Shown here: piece by piece, positions 12,919 through 25,874 of the stretch
Position numbering within the stretch: the first letter of the stretch is position 1
Layout of the letters: every line of letters begins with the position of its first letter
Source: Sipunculus nudus
Taxonomy: Eukaryota > Annelida > Sipuncula > Golfingiida > Sipunculidae
NCBI GenBank assembly: GCA_026874595.1
Contig: CM049313.1
Location: forward strand, 37,788,659-37,852,658
Length of the DNA: 64,000 nucleotides
Direction: 5' to 3'
Translations under genes and position numbers: made by a program
The notes under the pieces: generated by a model
What the model saw: only the letters and a program-made list of their open reading frames with translations
The model's database searches: none
Told to the model about the DNA's origin: nothing

Positions 12919-14154
12919 TAAGTTATTTTGCATGACTGTGACTCCATAAGCAGTGTTACACTATGCTCATCTTATTTGCTCTGCCTGTGGACTGGTAGGT
13001 CATGAGGTTACACAGCCTACTCTGCTGAGTGTAAGTACTCTGAGGGTAGTAATGTATTAAACTTCGTTTTGGTCCCTTTGTATTTTAATAATCACAGGTT
13101 AACACGATATAACGTTACTAACCAAATACATGAATTCTGTATGTGTATAATACAAAAAAATTATTAGTATTAGGTCATTCAGTGATTTTAAAGTTTCAGC
13201 TTGGGGTTCACTTAATTTCATTCATGCTTACATTTATGCAAATACTGCCAGTTGGGGTGGGTAAGTCACAGTGAACGGACTGGTTACCATTTCAGTACAT
13301 TACCAAGATATGTTATGCCTTCACATAAGAAAGGAGGTCATGATGACCTAGAATTTGGGTGATTTTGCTTAGGGAAGGGGGGGGGGGGGGGGGTGTCTCA
13401 CTTTTTATACTTTTATTGACTTCATAACAATTGGTACTAAATAACGTCTAGTGGTAGGATGCATCACTACAGGATCAGTGGGTGAAAAAGAGAAGAAAAA
13501 AAGGTCAGACAATACTTTTTTGACATAATTATTGTAACTGTACAGTACACATTTCAAGCAATGTCTCTTGAAACAACAAAAACTCAGTCTTGTACCAGAT
13601 GTGTGCTACAGGTCATCTGTATTCTGGAAGTGTTGGTATGGGCTCACATACTAGCCTTCTGAGGGAGTTTGACAATCGTCAGTCCTTGCACATTAACCTT
13701 TTACACTGACTTGCCTTTTAAACTTAATATTGACTGGTACTGACTGGTGTTATAGGGCAGCCAACTTTACTAACTGATGAGCTGTTATTTTACAATTGAC
13801 TGGTCTTTCCCCTCCCCGCCCCCAAGATATTTGGTAGTCTGGCTCATTGCTCTATTAAAGACATGCTAAGTCAACTTGAAGGTGAATATCTATCTGCTCT
13901 TGGTATAGCAGTATTCACAATAATGACTTCATGGACAAGTTTAGCTGTATCAAAAGGTGGCACAATAAAGAAGGAGTATATCACAATAAGGAAGGAGTAG
14001 TAACTGCTAGGTTTACTGACACAAAAAAAGCGGAGACCAGTCAACATTAATTCCACAAGTTGCAAGAACCACACCACAAGTTCCCCAAGTCATATCTTTT
14101 TTCTTCTTCTGATAAACATTTTAATTTATAGTATGGATATAAAAAATAGTTCAT

Positions 14155-17100
14155 CTATAATTTTCCTCTTTCACCTGGTGCTGCAACAAACTGCTCCTCA
14201 ATCTTTGTTTCCTGAATTTCTCTAACAACTGGCGCCCTCATGAGGCCATCACTAATTTTGTCTCTTTGTTCAAAGAAGCTGAGTCTTTCCTCTCTGGCTT
14301 GAAGTTCAGTTAAACGTTTAGCGATGTCAAATCGCATTTGGCGGTCCTTTAATGCTTTCAACTGTTCCTTAAGAAGTGTGTCTCTAGCCTGCTGCCATTT
14401 CTCAAATAGCTCTAACTGTTCTTTTATGTCTTTTTCCTCATATTTTGGTACTTCTTCCTGCACAAGAGGCATCAACTGTGATTCCAGATCTACCTCTTTA
14501 ATTTTGTTTTGTGCCTCAAGTTTATCAGTGCATTCCTAAAAAATTGAGAAAAGCATGAAAATGTGAAGTCATAAAACTGACGGTACATTACATGATATGT
14601 GTCATTCATATCATGCACGCTTAAAATCTTTTATTAAAATATTTCAGTCTGCCAACTGTATAAACTTTATTTTAAACAATTTAAGATGTAGGTTGGTGGT
14701 CAAATCATTGGAGTTCAGAGCTGAGAGTTCTCAGTTTGGGATAAATGGAACAGCAGGAATAAAACTACATTGTTTTATAATCATTATTTTAATCTGATGT
14801 GAGATTCTGTTCTGACCTGTAACTGTTGTATGAATTCCTCTTTCATCTCTGCGGTGATGCGTGGCATCTTATCCTCCAGAGTCAAGGTTCCTGGTTCCAT
14901 CTCCTCGGCAGGCTCCTGAGTAGCTAGTTTTTCCAGTCTTTCTCTGAAGGACTCAAGCTGTAATTAAGTCATGCCTATATCAAAATTGTATTTATCAAAT
15001 AAAATGTTGCCTGTGTCAACAAGGGATGTAAAAAAAAAATATACCCCAATAATTTGTAATGTCACTTTATTGGGTAAATAAAGGGCCTTTGGTGCATAGG
15101 CAGCTAAGTTGTTTATTCTCCATATGTGGCACAAACAACATTCCATCTTGGTGGCCCTGCCCTCAGTCAATTACTCTCAGCTTTGTTTTAAATTCTAATA
15201 AATAATATATAGCCTGACAACTGTTTCTTACCCAATACAAAGAAAATCCCTTTGTTAAATTAATTTTAGGAAAATAATAAGCTACCCCCCCCCCTTGGAA
15301 AAAATGTTTCCCAACACAAACTCTCCTACAGATGATCATTTATTTTCAAGTGAATCAAGCAGTATGTGCCGATTTGCATACAAAGAAGGTTTGTACACTA
15401 TGAACCCTCACAAGAATGCTTGACTTGAACACTTCTGAATACCATATTAAAGCCTTTTCCACACTGGTAAGATTTGCTTGATTATGCACATCAGTTAAAA
15501 TCTGATGTCTGTTACTATTATGCACATACAGCAAAACTGTAAAACAAATATTTACTTACAGAGCTTTTAGCAACACTACATCCTTCTGTTTCCAGAACAG
15601 TGTTTAACAATTTGATGCCCTGGTCAAATTTGTGATACAAGCCCCAGCCAATCAGCTCGTAGTTTCTCCCTAAGTCCTGACCATGCTGTTGGCCAATCAG
15701 CACCAGAGCTTTTCCTATCTGCTGTGCTAATGTGGGGATATCAAAGTGGTCATCATAGAAGGGTTCCACTATGAATGGCACTGCAATCAGTGTTTCTTCC
15801 TGGAAAAAAAGATAGATAAAAATGAATGACTGTAACCTTGTGATGATTCACAAAGGCGGCTACACTGATGTTTAATTTGTTAAGGATTCACTTTGCTGAG
15901 AATCATATGTTATACAGTATATGGTTCTCACACCATAGATCATTTAAGTGACTGAATAGAGATCTTATGACCCATGGTCTATATGAACATCCAAGAGACC
16001 AGATATGAAAAGTTTGTCAACTAGTTTGTGAACAATATGACTCCTAAATGTGGTATATATCAACAGATGGATTTCAAATGACAATTAGTGGAGATATGAT
16101 TCTCAAGGCAAGGAAAATTTAATTAAATTTAAAGTTTCCTAAGTTCATACATATAGTTCAATGTATGAATAATGTTTTGTCAGTTTGTAGGTCTGTCTGT
16201 TTGTTGTGTTTGCCATATCAGAAAATTTTTTTCACTTACAATTTAGAAAGGGAGAGGACTAAAAAATAACCCAAAAATTATGAATGTAATCAGGATAAAA
16301 TGCTCAGTGTTGGTGGAGGTATGTGCTCTCTTAGTGTCACTGCTTGATACTCCATACCTCCTCCTCCTGCCCATCATCAGCTGCTTCCTCTGTCTCTGTC
16401 ATGCCCTCTTTTGGCAGAACATGACACCAGTAATGGTGGCAGGCACACCAGCTTAACCATTTGGTGATGGGGTGAGAAAAGTCTTCCTGGAACATCTGAT
16501 CTGCAGCTACCTTGGCTGCCTCTGGATTAAATATGAAATTATAGATTAAAATTCCTAAAAATAGTTTTTCAACTTTTTCTATATTTAGCAAATCTACAGG
16601 ACATTTTGTTTTTAAGATGGAACAATAGGATGACTTGCAGATGAAAACAAGAGTTTAATATGGAGAACTCCTACTGATGTTGTATAGATGCCAAATAAGA
16701 AAAAAAAACATGTTAAGACATTTTGTAATATTCCATTTATTATTTTATCTTTGATGTATAAAATAAATTATAATAAACCTGGAAAATATCATATATTTAT
16801 TGAATTTATGTACATAAGATAAAATATAAACAACACTGCCCAGAAATGTAAATTACCTTTTTTATTCTTAAGAAAGACTTCTTTTATAATGAGCATTCAC
16901 AATTAATACAGGTAAGTATTTACCGAGGTATTGCTTGTTCCTCAGGAAATGGTCAAGTAATATGTTGGCAGTGTAAGAATGAAGGAAAATCCTGTACGCC
17001 AGCTGTAAAATCAACAAATACACTTGGTTGGCACCTGCTGTTACAATGTCCACAGTAAAGGGAGGAGCTGATGTCTTAAGTGCTATGAGAACAACCTAGA

Positions 17101-20100
17101 ATACGGTAGTAGACAAGCGACTATGTGTATCCGCCGAAATGAGAGTGGGATGGGTGAAGTGAGGCATGGATTGAATGGCAAGGGGAAATAAGAGTGAGAT
17201 GTGTTGCATACTAGCATGGATGTCTGCCACATAAACATGATTGTAGGTGGCGCCACCTGTTATACGAAGAGAAAGCTAACCAAGATGTATACATAAGCAA
17301 CATTTCAGGTGGATAAGTCACACTGCTGCTGAGATATGAGTGATGAACAGATGGACCTGCCAACTCAATTAAAAATCTATCCAAGATGTATACACATGCA
17401 AAATTTCAGGCTGATATGTCTTATCAGTCTCAAGATATTAACATGGATGTCTGCAGTCAAACCACTGCCAAGATATGAGTGATTTTTACCCTAGACAGAC
17501 AAACAGATAGACAACACGCAAAAACAGTTACAGGTGGTGCCACCAGTTTTGTGTATGATAAATAGCTATGTAAGATGTAAATACATGCAAACTTTAAGGC
17601 CAATAACTTCAAACCAGTCCTGAGATATTAGCATTGATATCTGCAGCGTAAACATGATTGTAGGTGGCACCACCTGTCATATAAATGAGAAAGAGCTACG
17701 TTAGATCTATACGCATGCAAATTTCAGGCGGATACGTCTTATCAGTCTCAAGATATTAACATGGATGTCTGCAGTGTAAGCAGAAATGTAGGTAGCGCCA
17801 CCTTCATAAAATCAAGAACGCTATCCAAGACGTATACACTGGCAAAATTTCAGGAAGATAAGTCCAATCATTGCAGAGATATGAGTGATTTGAACCCAAT
17901 GCAGACAAACAGATGGACACCCTGCAAAAATGGTGCCACCAGTTTTTTGTATGATTTAAAGCTATCCAAGAACTACACTCATGCAAAATTTTAGCCTGAT
18001 TGGTATAACAAGTCCCAAGATATGTGGGTTTATGTGTGAAACAGACACAGATGAATGCTCTGCAGGGGAAAGGTCAGAGGTCAAACCAAAATGAGGGTGC
18101 AACAGTTCACATATGACTCAATCATAATTACGGCTTTCATAAAAATTCAGTGATTATGGAGGAGTTCTTCAGAAACCTATGCGGCAGTGGTGTCCGGCTT
18201 AAAACATTGTATCCGCAATACTCTGTTTTGCCAGATACAAATATTCAATAATTATGATGAGTTTTGCTGATAGAAGTATTGCATGACACTGTATACTCTG
18301 ACTGAAATGAAGGCACTTAAAAATATATGTTCAGTACTGCTGAGGAAGTTTACAAAGCCAAAGAAACAGTCCTACATAAAACCAAATGACGCATAATACA
18401 AAATAACAAGCACTTCGAATTCTGTATAAAGAAACATTCTTACACACACTTGACCCTGTACAAATTTAATTAATTTTAACCTGATTTTTTTCTGAGCTGT
18501 GTAATAAGGAATAACAGGAGTGTAACTGAATATATAAAGCATACACCTCCTTACAAAAATTACACAAATATCCCTCATAAATTTTCCAAATAAGATATCA
18601 CGTTTGCTTTCAAAATATAAAGAGTGCAATTTGCACCAAATTCAATATTTTAGTTATGATCTATTGTGCTGATTTAAGAGCCAATCAGGATTAACATCTA
18701 AAGCAATATATGGAAAAATATCAAAAAAAGATTTTTTTTTAATTTTTCAAAATTTTATGTGTTTAGGAAATTTCAGAAAAAAAAGTGTAAAAGTAGGAGA
18801 CTTATTGAAAAACATAAATGAAGTGGCAGAACTGGCTCTGGAATAACTAAAGGTCATGGGGCAGTCAAATAAGTTAAATAACATTACATTTTATATGTAA
18901 TGTATTTTCTCTGACTTGCCTTGTCCTGGATCATTTCCAACAGTGTATCTGTTTCTCCCATCTTCAGCAGGGCACGTACTAAAGCATATGGTGTTGATTC
19001 TTGCATTTTCATTGCTTCCTGGGTTTTCTGAAACCTATTCACAAACAACACTGCATTTAATAATGCATGAAGAATAGAAAACATGGACATAATTTAATGT
19101 TACAATATCCTTTTGTAGGGCCTTACTTCTCTGACTGTCATGTAAAATTCCAAGTGATGATATTAAGATATTTAAAAGTAAAATAATCCCTATTGGCCAA
19201 TAACTACTGAAGTCAGAATTTTGGCAATACTACTTATAACATGAGGGTTATTATTAAATGTTTACTTAACAACTAGAATTAGGAAAGTTCTGTATTAACT
19301 AATTTTTTTATGGTGGAGGTAAATGCCTCTTTTTTTTAATGCTGGCTTAACAGCATACTATGTACATCTGTAAAATTCCCTTCCGGTGTTGGACTACATG
19401 ACAGGGCAGAAAAACATGATTATCCCCACGGCAACCATACCCTGTGTCCTGCACCTGCTGGTCATACGTGTGCAACATAAAAATGCGTAATCTTTTGTGA
19501 GGGAATGACAACTGTGGGGTACAGTCTCTACATTAAGCCTGCAGAACTCCTCGGCTGAGACCAGAACTTATGATCTCCCAGCTTTGGGCTCTGTGTTCTT
19601 CCCCTAACCTGCTAGGCCACAGATACTCAGCTCTGATATCAATATATGTCTCACCTCTGGAACAAGGACTGCACAAATTTAAGCTGATTCCGGTCCAAGA
19701 CTTCAAGTTTGTTTGCAAGCTGGAAATAAATCCAAATTGCTTATTTTAAATATAAAGATTCAGAAAGTACAGAACACCATAAAAAAGAAATCACTGTCAA
19801 TATTACGAAACAGTGGTACCTTGTCAAAGACAAGGTCATTACATGATTTAAGTTTTCTTTCTGCTTTGAACTACAACTTCAACCATGTGTCCTAAAGTTA
19901 AAAACTAAATTGCAAAACAGTAAAACAAATTCTATGCACATTGCATGTGGAGGTTAGATATAGCTATTTGATTAATTATGATTAATAGTATTGAACTTCA
20001 TCAATGAGGAAAATGATGATATTATTCACGTGTTAAATGCTCTTGCTTCATTGATAATTTCATAAATTGCAAAATTATAAAAAAATATTAAAATGAATTT

Positions 20101-23100
20101 AGATGTTAAAATCATCACTGTTATATTCTACAAGAATTTTTCAAATTTATTCTCACTAAATGCCAATAAAAATGTAATAAGTATTCAGCCAAAGATATTA
20201 AGGAAGAATCATTTAAACTTTTATTAAATTTTATTTTTATAAATTAAATTAAAAACTCACCATATCAAAGTCAATAGCACTCGCAGATCCATCCTTGTCT
20301 AACTTTTCCTGCAGCTTCATGGCAAATAAAGCTAAAATCAGCATAAAATTCACAAACTGTCATTGTTTTACATATATTCTTCATTGTTTTGACAAATATA
20401 TAGGTTGTAAAAAATTCTGTGACAAGAGAAGGCATAATGCAGATATAAATGTTTCTTTTTCATGTTGAAAATAGGATGAGAAAAGATTAAAACTAAATTT
20501 GTGAACATAGAAATTCTGTAAATAAGAAGAACATTTTCATACATGAATTCCAGTAATATTCTTGGCATATAAAGAATTTTGCCTACTGGTATTACACAAT
20601 AATTCTGAAATTGTGGGAGATAGCATGTTCTGCTTTCTCAATACTATAAATATGAGTTACAATCTTCTTTTCAACAAATTTTGGAGAACAGAATTTTATC
20701 AAAATCAGACATCACAATAAACCCTGCTGCAGTCCTGTTGTTCCAACTTGCTTGAAGCTTATTCTTTGTATACAGTCTACACACTGCAGCTGCCTCCAGT
20801 CTTCAGTCCCATTAATCATCCAATACCTGGATGTCAGTTTAAAAGATACTACCAGAACAAATATTTTAAAGAATTCAAACTACATTTAAAACTTTTTTTT
20901 AAATACAAACCTGGCTCAATTTGCTTCATGACAGGAGCATTTAGCCGAGCATTCCATGCTTCACTGCAAGAATAAGCTTCAGAAAGAAATGTTCGCACCC
21001 CTGCAAATAAAATAAATCTATATGCAGATTTAAAAACGTACTGGTAAATTAAAATATATTTAAAAATAAAATGGTCTGATCAAATAACATAATTCATGAC
21101 ACAGCCATTATATTCACCTATAACCTGAAACATTCAGCCTCCAATCTGCACTAACTCTTACAAAGACTGAACGGCAGGAACTTCTATGCATGTGTTATAT
21201 GCAGTCTATACAAATCAACCTCCACAGTGATGTTACCCAGGGATATATACCAGAGCTTTCTTTTCTATAAGTTTCAGCATTAATAAGATTGTGCAGCTGA
21301 CAAAAGAATCCACACAAGAAGGAAATCTCTCGTACCATACAGTATTAAACTTTTTAACTTGCAACCCTCTTAGATATTTAATGTTTTGAATTATGTGTTT
21401 TATCTACAGAATTATATTTTTTATCATTTTTACATGCTTGATTTTACATGCATAGTCAATATGTTATGTGTGATTTTTATGTATTATTTTTATGTATTTA
21501 TCTATTTACTTATTTATTTTTATGTAATGAATTGCAAGTCAACGACAAATTCCTGGAACTGAAGGCTAATAAATGTTATCTTATCTTATCTTAAATTGTG
21601 AGATACACTCCAAAACGTTTATTTTTGTCTGAATACTTGAGTTTACACTTCTGTGAACTTCATAATACGCTGGCCCTCGAGTTGATCTGCTGGGCTCATG
21701 TGCTTTGCCCAGCTTTTACATAATTGTTGATCAGTGGTCCTGATTACCAATTTAAATAAACTTTGCAGCACATGGTGCTAATCCTGGATGGAATTATATA
21801 AGTTGTGTACTTTACAAGTAATATTAATCCTTACTTAATCCATTAATGTATATTTCAAAGCAAATTTATTCTGGTGTAGTTTCAAACAATCTGGTAGAAA
21901 TAGGTAAACAGTCAGAAAATAAAGCTTCTTCTGGAAGTAACATGCACAACAGCACTGCCTAGCTGTAAGTTGGTCCATTAAACTATTTATGCCCCTTTAC
22001 TGTGCCAGGTAAGCTAACAAGTTGACAAACGATGGTAATAGTAAGAGTTAGAGGACAATCTTAATGTTATTGTAGAGAAAGAATAATAGAACAGTTTAAC
22101 ACCTGTAAATTGGAACCATCCCTACAGCATACACAACAATGAAATGTCTTATATTCAAATGATTTGCACCAGTTTGAATTTAAATTGAATAAAAATTATT
22201 TGAACTCAACTGGAGTTTAAATTTCATAAGATTTCTTGAACTAGAATTGAAACTGGAACAAGGCCTACAGGCCTAATGCAAACCTGTGCAATGGGATATA
22301 CATCAGGTATAATGCCTCCATGCTGGACCATTACTTTTAAAGTACATGTGTGACATGTATATGTACAAACATCTCTGCTAAATATGTCACGGATATACAC
22401 AACACAAAAATGATTGTAAGTGGCACCACAAGTCTTAGGCACAAGAAAGCCATCAAAGATTTTTGGACATGAAATAATTCAGGCAGATACTTCAAGCCAC
22501 TATAAGGCCCCTTTTCCATGCATGCAGAAACGCGCAGGCTGAAAAAATCACGCTGAATTGAGCTTTTCCATGCAGCACATATATATGTTAATATAATATA
22601 TAATTATGCATTAAAGTAGACAAGCAGAACAGCAGTTAAGTATGATTTGTCGCCATGCATGATAGAGGCCTATGCTGGAGTGTCCTTAAACATTCTTGTC
22701 CTTGACCTCCAGAAGAAGTCTCACCCGCGCGCTATTCCGCATGCATGGAAAAGGTATACCTGGTTTACACTTGTGTGATTTTTCAGCGCGCGTTTCCGCG
22801 CGCATGGAACAGGCCCCTCAGGCTTTGTGCACAGGTGCATTTAACAACTAGAAAACCAGTAGTCTACAAGGGACAAAGTGTCTTCACTGAAGTCAGATTG
22901 GTATGGGTGAAGTGACGGATGGATTGAGTGGTATGTCATACCACTGCTGAATATAGTTAACTATAAAAAAAAGGCATTCATTAATTCAACAGAAACACCT
23001 GCCGCCAGCTGTCTGGTCTACTAGAAAACTCTCTAAGGTGGATTTACATGCCACATTTTGGACCAATACCTTGATCCACTCCTGAGATATGAGCAATTTT

Positions 23101-25711
23101 CACCAAAAGCACATGTATGGATGGACGCCACATGAAAACGATTGCATATTGCATCACAAGTCTTAGGTACAAGAAGGAGTCCAAGTTCTACAAATATGCA
23201 AAATTTCAAGCGAATACTTCTCATCACCTTCTGAGAAAAGGTCATTTATTTATTATATGAAAACAGAAAGGTATGTGGCACCACTTGTCTAATTTACAAA
23301 ACAACTTTCCACGATGTATGAACATGCAAAATTTCAGACCAATACCTGGACCTACCCTGAGATATGAGCAATTTTTCACCCAAAGCACATGTACAATACT
23401 GTCAATAACACCTGAGATAAGGGTATTAACTTATTTTATAAAAACGGAAAGGTAAGTGGTGCCACCTATCTGGTTTATGAGAAAACTTCCCAATATGGAC
23501 GAACATGCAAAATTTCAGACCAATATCTTGACCCACTGCTTAGATATAGTATTGGACGACGCCACACCATAGCATAAGCTCACAGGTTCACGGAAAAAAA
23601 TTAATAGACCCAGGTCTAATGTTGAGATATTGGGTCTCTTAATGTTGTACAAGGAACATAAAGAGTCTGAAAATATTTGGAACCCAGTGAAGTGGTCTGT
23701 GGGGGTAACTCTCTGTGAATGATATTGCCCTCCCCGGACATTCATAAAGAATACAAAGTGGCTAATGGTATTTGTTTATCTTAAGAATATTGTTTTCTTA
23801 TATTGATTGATACATGACATTGTACAAACAATATGTATAGTAATGTAATAATAATAATATATATAACAATGATTATATATTTTTGTCATCTGTATTCATA
23901 TAGTCAACCAGCACTCATATAATAACATAACCAAAATATAACAAAAATGTAGACATGAATTATCTGCAATGAGAAAGTAAATGTGTTAACTAAAGGGTCC
24001 ATATTAAGGCTATTTTGCAATATCTGTCTCTAGATGAAACATAAAACAAATCTGAAAGAAAAGTTCCAAATAAGTAAATTTTTTCTGAATTAGAAAGCAC
24101 ATTCTTTTAAAATATAATATTATATCAGTAGCTTGTAACCCCAAGGGGTGCTTAACAATCTTTTGCAATGATTAGGAAATGTTAATATTTCTTCTCAACT
24201 AGTGATGATGAGAGAACATCATGAGTACTACAGCAAATTGATAATAATATTTTGACATTAAGACTACCTTTATGTTATTGTAGCCATGTCTCTCTTGCAA
24301 GAAAAACAGAAACCATTCCAGCTTTGACCACTTTAGGGCCAATATTGTTACATTTTGCTTACACCCAGCTTTCAAACTGGTCTAACTAAATGTAATAGCA
24401 TTGGCTATTGGGTAAATCTTGCTGGACAGGTATCTGTTTTTGCTTACAACAGGAACAAGGCTTTAATAAACTAGAATACGGGTAGTCGACAAGCAACTAC
24501 GTGTATCCGCCAAAATCAGAGTAGGACAGGTTAAGTGAGGCATGGATTGAGTGGCAAGGGGAAATAGAGTTACATGTGTTACACTTTAGAATGGATGTCT
24601 GCCACGTAAACATGATTGTAGGTGGCACCACCTGTTATTTGAACGACAAACTATCCAGGATGTATACGTATGCCGAATTACAGGTAATTTGGTCAAACCA
24701 GTGCAGAGATATGGGTGATTTTAACCCAAGGCAGACAAACAGATGGACGCTGTGCAAAAATGGCTGCAGGTGGCACCACCATTTTTGTGTATGTTTTTTT
24801 CCTGATTGGTCGAACTAGTCCGGAGATATAAGCATGGATGTCTACAGCGTGAACGTGAATGTAGGTGGAGGCACCTGTCATAAAATCAAGAAAGCTATGT
24901 GGGATATATACGCATGCCGAATTCAGGTAATTTGGTCAAACTTTTGCAGAGATATGAGTAATTGGTAATATGATAATTGGTGTAAGTTTCAGAAAAATCC
25001 ATCCAGTAGTCTCAGAGGAGTTCTCCGAAAAAACGAACGCAGCGGCGGCGGTACCCGGTCAAAAACATAGTATCCGCAAAAATTAGTTTTGGCGGATACA
25101 AATAATCTTAATTAAGCAGGCCGGGAACAAAGTGTGAGCATAATATAACCTATTATTTAATACGAGTAAGTAATCTGTATGGTGCTGGATTCGTAGTAAA
25201 TAATTCCTTCAGTGCCTGATTGCTTCACTAACAAGTAATTTTTCAAAATAACTGAACTTTGTAAATAAGTATTTACCATTGGTGGGATGGCCTAAAATAA
25301 AAAGGCACACCAATAAAAATAATATTAATTACTGACAGTTAATAATAATATTATTATTTAATAATAATGCAAACATTTCTTTGATGCTGTCAATGCATCA
25401 TTCTCAATAAGTTAAAAATCATGTAAACATAAAATATTGCGTCTGGTAATGATAATTGTCAAGTCACTTGACAGCTTGCCCAATGCAACTGTCAAGGTCA
25501 TTGGTAACCCCTAATATCGCCCAGTAACTGGCATGACTGCTAATTTTGGTGTTTTTTCCCCGAGGAATCACCTTTCCATTACGGGTTTTATAAACGGTTC
25601 CTGTTTTGTTACTTAAGCAAGTGATTGTACCGCACCTGGTCTGACAGAACGTGTCAGAGGGCGGAAAATCTTAGCTGTTGTCCGGCCGAGCGTGTACAAG
25701 GGCGCCGCCAT
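14155..25711 (-). CDS. MRPS27: Mitochondrial ribosomal protein mS27 (28S subunit, PPR-type)
   Basis: Ten minus-strand exons form a complete 473-residue frame: 25711-25636, 21000-20911, 20331-20261, 19719-19655, 19034-18920, 17002-16924, 16521-16358, 15799-15560, 14957-14817 and 14535-14155 (TAG). The start is the ATG at 25711. It opens MAAPLYTLGRTTAKIFRPLT, a basic, acid-free leader fitting mitochondrial import. Then LSEAYSCSEAW parallels human LSSAYVDSHKW, and AYRIFLHSYTANILLDHFL parallels human QYGIFPDNFTFNLLMDSFI, the PPR-like helical pair of mS27. The C-terminus is a long charged helix (KYEEKDIKEQLELFEKWQQ) as in the family. Human mS27 is 414 residues, so this one is slightly longer. It is a structural protein of the small mitoribosomal subunit, with no enzymatic role. 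The intron after exon 5 uses a GC donor. An ATTAAA poly(A) variant lies at 14125-14120. Introns 1 and 5 contain C-family repeats. Confidence 0.93.
17096..18240 (+). mobile_element. C-family repeat element, copy in MRPS27 intron 5
   Basis: Begins CTAGAATACGGTAGTAGAC and soon has GTATCCGCCGAAAT. It ends with a hairpin formed by GTATCCGC and a GCCAGATAC-like arm. Between lie about four units of some 190-280 bases, each with a GGTGGCGCCACC-type core (often GGTGGCACCACC), ATACACATGCAAAATTTCAGG and GATATGAGTGATTT. The same ends occur at 24471 and, reversed, at 44462-46068. No protein frame. Confidence 0.65.
18914..18919 (-). other. GC-type 5' splice site of MRPS27 intron 5
   Basis: After codon GAC AAG the minus strand reads GCAAGT instead of GTAAGT. 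The exon fixes this boundary: upstream residues end MIQDK, the next exon starts LAYRIF in phase 0, and the match to human mS27 runs across the join. AAG|GCAAGT is the classic GC-AG donor form, with strong flanking pairing to U1 compensating for the C. Confidence 0.85.
19505..19640 (-). repeat. tRNA-derived SINE fragment, minus strand
   Basis: On the minus strand it shows an A-box-like TGGCCTAGCAGGTTAGGG and a B-box-like AGTTCTGGTCTC, spaced as in a tRNA promoter, and shares words with the copy at 7525-7650. It lies in the MRPS27 intron just beyond the exon at 19719-19655. Confidence 0.45.
21370..21595 (+). repeat. 3' end of a LINE-like element with a TATCT tail
   Basis: GGCTAATAAATGTTATCTTATCT-type sequence ends in a short TATCT repeat after an AT-rich leader. 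This is how 3' ends of several non-LTR families look. No coding part is left. A chance simple repeat is possible. Confidence 0.35.
22503..22815. mobile_element. Miniature inverted-repeat element, imperfect 40-base ends
   Basis: The left end AGGCCCCTTTTCCATGCATG is followed by GAAACGCGC and CTGAAAAAATCAC. The right end in reverse reads AGGGGCCTGTTCCATGCGCG, GAAACGCGC and CTGAAAAATCAC. The ends are thus inverted repeats of about 40 bases, unusually rich in CGCG. The centre is not coding. A hAT-type miniature element is the best guess; I could not define a target duplication. Confidence 0.55.
22820..23760. repeat. Diverged relative of the C-family satellite
   Basis: Three units carry GTGGCACCACTTGTC or GTGGTGCCACCTATC, AACATGCAAAATTTCAGACC and CTGAGATATGAGCAATTTT, the same order of blocks as the C-family satellite. 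No ends are recognised, so this is an old, broken copy in MRPS27 intron 1. Confidence 0.5.
24471..25100 (+). mobile_element. C-family repeat element, short copy in MRPS27 intron 1
   Basis: Begins CTAGAATACGGGTAGTCGAC, then GTATCCGCCAAAATCAG. It ends CAAAAACATAGTATCCGC, spacer, GTTTTGGCGGATAC, so GTATCCGC and GCGGATAC make a terminal hairpin. The 5' GTATCCGCCAAAA and the 3' TTTTGGCGGATAC are also inverted repeats of each other. Two and a half satellite units lie inside. This copy shows both ends of the family most clearly. Confidence 0.7.
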
Positions 25712-25874
25712 GTTCCTAGGTCACATGACTTGTTACCGAAAAGAATCTAAATACCGGTACCCATATGCGTCTGAGCCTGAGGAGGTGTGGATGTCGTATA
25801 GGGGCTAACTTACTATATTAACAATTTTCATGTTTTACACGCTATTCAGAACTAAATCAAGGCAGCTCTAACTT
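25712..25874. promoter_or_regulatory. Shared divergent promoter of MRPS27 and the TPR gene
   Basis: Only 163 bases separate the start codons of MRPS27 (minus) and the TPR gene (plus). The stretch is richer in G+C and CpG than its surroundings. On the minus strand the MRPS27 start codon sits inside AACATGGCGGC, one base from the YY1 consensus AAGATGGCGGC, which often overlaps start codons of mitochondrial and ribosomal protein genes. An E-box-like CACATG lies at 25723-25728. A bidirectional promoter is inferred from spacing alone; I see no clear TATA box. Confidence 0.7.

Larger units (their letters stand above)
10330..14154. other. Intergenic region between the coiled-coil gene and MRPS27
   Basis: It begins with the 3' UTR of the plus gene. 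AATAAA-type signals lie near 12545 and 12615. It holds a pogo-like miniature element (12165-12333), a hAT-like miniature end pair (12798-12918) and a long G tract at 13379-13393. The two genes converge here. I see no further coding exon. Confidence 0.6.

Noticed and set aside
14324-14539. Plus-strand Ser/Cys-rich 71-residue frame
   Set aside because: Antisense of the last MRPS27 exon.
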